From a virus: a stretch of DNA of 64,000 nucleotides. Location of the stretch: IMG/VR virus record IMGVR_UViG_3300035181_001203, positions 1 through 64,000 of that record; one strand, given 5' to 3'. This document shows positions 63,536-64,000 of the stretch, one piece after another (within the stretch, counting starts at the first letter, position 1; the number at the start of each line of letters is the position of its first letter). The notes below the pieces were generated by a model. That model had not been told where the DNA came from. It searched no databases and saw nothing but the letters and a program-made list of their open reading frames with translations. The translations under genes and the position numbers were made by a program.

Positions 63536-63814
63536 ATGGACTTCTCACAAGCTTTAATCCTTTGTAAATCTGGCTCTAAAATTACTCGTACTGGTTGGAA
63601 TGGTAAAAATATGTATGTAGTTTACCAGAAAGGCTATCCAGAAGGTATTAATATTAATAAAAATACTGCTGAAGCTACCGGCATTCCGGAAGGAACGCTT
63701 TGCAAGTTTACCCCATATCTAATGATGAAAACCGCAGATACAGATCCCACCTTCTGCCCCTGGTTAGCTTCTCAAACTGATATTTTGGCTGAAGATTGGA
63801 TTGTTTTACCATAA
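63536..63814 (+). CDS. DUF2829-family protein, 92 aa
   Basis: MDFSQALILCKSGSKITRTG followed by WNGKNMYVVYQKGYPEG and a C-terminal DILAEDWIVL are typical of DUF2829, a small fold common in phages ('f..Al..lk.G..v.R.gWng...yl......p.w..s..DllA.DW.v'). AAGGAGATTG precedes ATG. Role unknown. Confidence 0.85.
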   Translation: MDFSQALILCKSGSKITRTGWNGKNMYVVYQKGYPEGININKNTAEATGIPEGTLCKFTPYLMMKTADTDPTFCPWLASQTDILAEDWIVLP

Positions 63815-64000
63815 TGACTTGGGCAACCTATCAAAAAACTATTAGGACTGATTGTGGGTCCGTAAAAATTTGGTATAAACGAAAAGATGGAACGACTTTT
63901 TATTTAAATCCACATCTTATTAGAGAACGTAAAATTGGTTGGATGGCGATTAAAGGAATTGTTAAGGCTCATAAAGAAAAAGATGCAATTATTAATGCTA
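63814..64000 (+). CDS. hypothetical protein, N-terminal part, cut by window edge
   Basis: ATG overlaps the TAA of the DUF2829 gene. The 62 visible residues (MTWATYQKTIRTDCGSVKIW...) are basic and mixed alpha/beta. No family recognised. Confidence 0.65.
   Translation, partial: MTWATYQKTIRTDCGSVKIWYKRKDGTTFYLNPHLIRERKIGWMAIKGIVKAHKEKDAIINA

Noticed and set aside
1-64000. CRISPR arrays and insertion sequences
   Set aside because: I saw no regularly spaced direct repeats and no transposase or terminal inverted repeats.

Overview
This window is a piece of a large, AT-rich, tailed double-stranded DNA phage, not a bacterial chromosome. The evidence is a long one-way run of tail and baseplate genes, a tape-measure gene preceded by a frameshifted chaperone pair, a cluster of six tRNA genes with A/U-rich anticodons, nucleotide-metabolism genes (class II ribonucleotide reductase, dUTPase), and short, closely packed genes with 1-8 base overlaps. 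Baseplate J-like and gp25-like proteins point to a contractile-tailed (myovirus-type) particle. The code is standard: TAA, TAG and TGA all serve as stops. The sequence does not name the host.

Layout. (1) 1-14,454, minus strand: one operon, read from a sigma-like factor (13,786-14,454) through baseplate genes, three small glycine-zipper proteins sharing the N-terminus MSLIKLA, a fused beta-beta' RNA polymerase of 1,993 residues, two unknown proteins and a class II ribonucleotide reductase cut by the left edge. (2) 14,500-18,555, plus strand: an array of tRNAs (Ser, Arg, Leu, Lys, Ile2/Met, Gln) separated by long non-coding stretches full of perfect helices and crossing pairings. The largest element, about 880 nt at 16,162-17,043 with its own promoter, looks like the giant ornate phage RNAs of the GOLLD/ROOL type. 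(3) 18,570-20,262, minus strand: two small virion-type genes, a hemerythrin gene broken by two in-frame TAA codons, and a permuted papain-fold hydrolase. (4) 20,312-21,838, plus strand: a lone lipoprotein gene with its own promoter. (5) 21,806-55,405, minus strand: tail fibres, baseplate and hub candidates, lytic transglycosylase, tape measure, frameshifted chaperones and large beta-rich tail proteins. (6) 55,406-56,113: a divergent regulatory gap with an A20 tract and another pseudoknotted structured element. (7) 56,114-64,000, plus strand: small, mostly unknown genes typical of an early or accessory module, with an AbrB-like protein, a CYTH-fold protein, a dUTPase and a DUF2829 protein.

How it may work together (inference): a host-like promoter (TTGATA-N17-TATAAT) would let host polymerase transcribe an almost leaderless message starting with the phage sigma-like factor and leading to the phage polymerase. 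Several plus-strand units instead share an extended -10 element (TTGTTATAAT) with little -35 signal. The tRNA/ncRNA array could be one long transcript cut at its tRNAs into stable RNAs. A GC-rich heptamer, CCAGGGG, is scattered over the window on both strands and in all reading frames far more often than base composition predicts, which suggests a DNA-level function.
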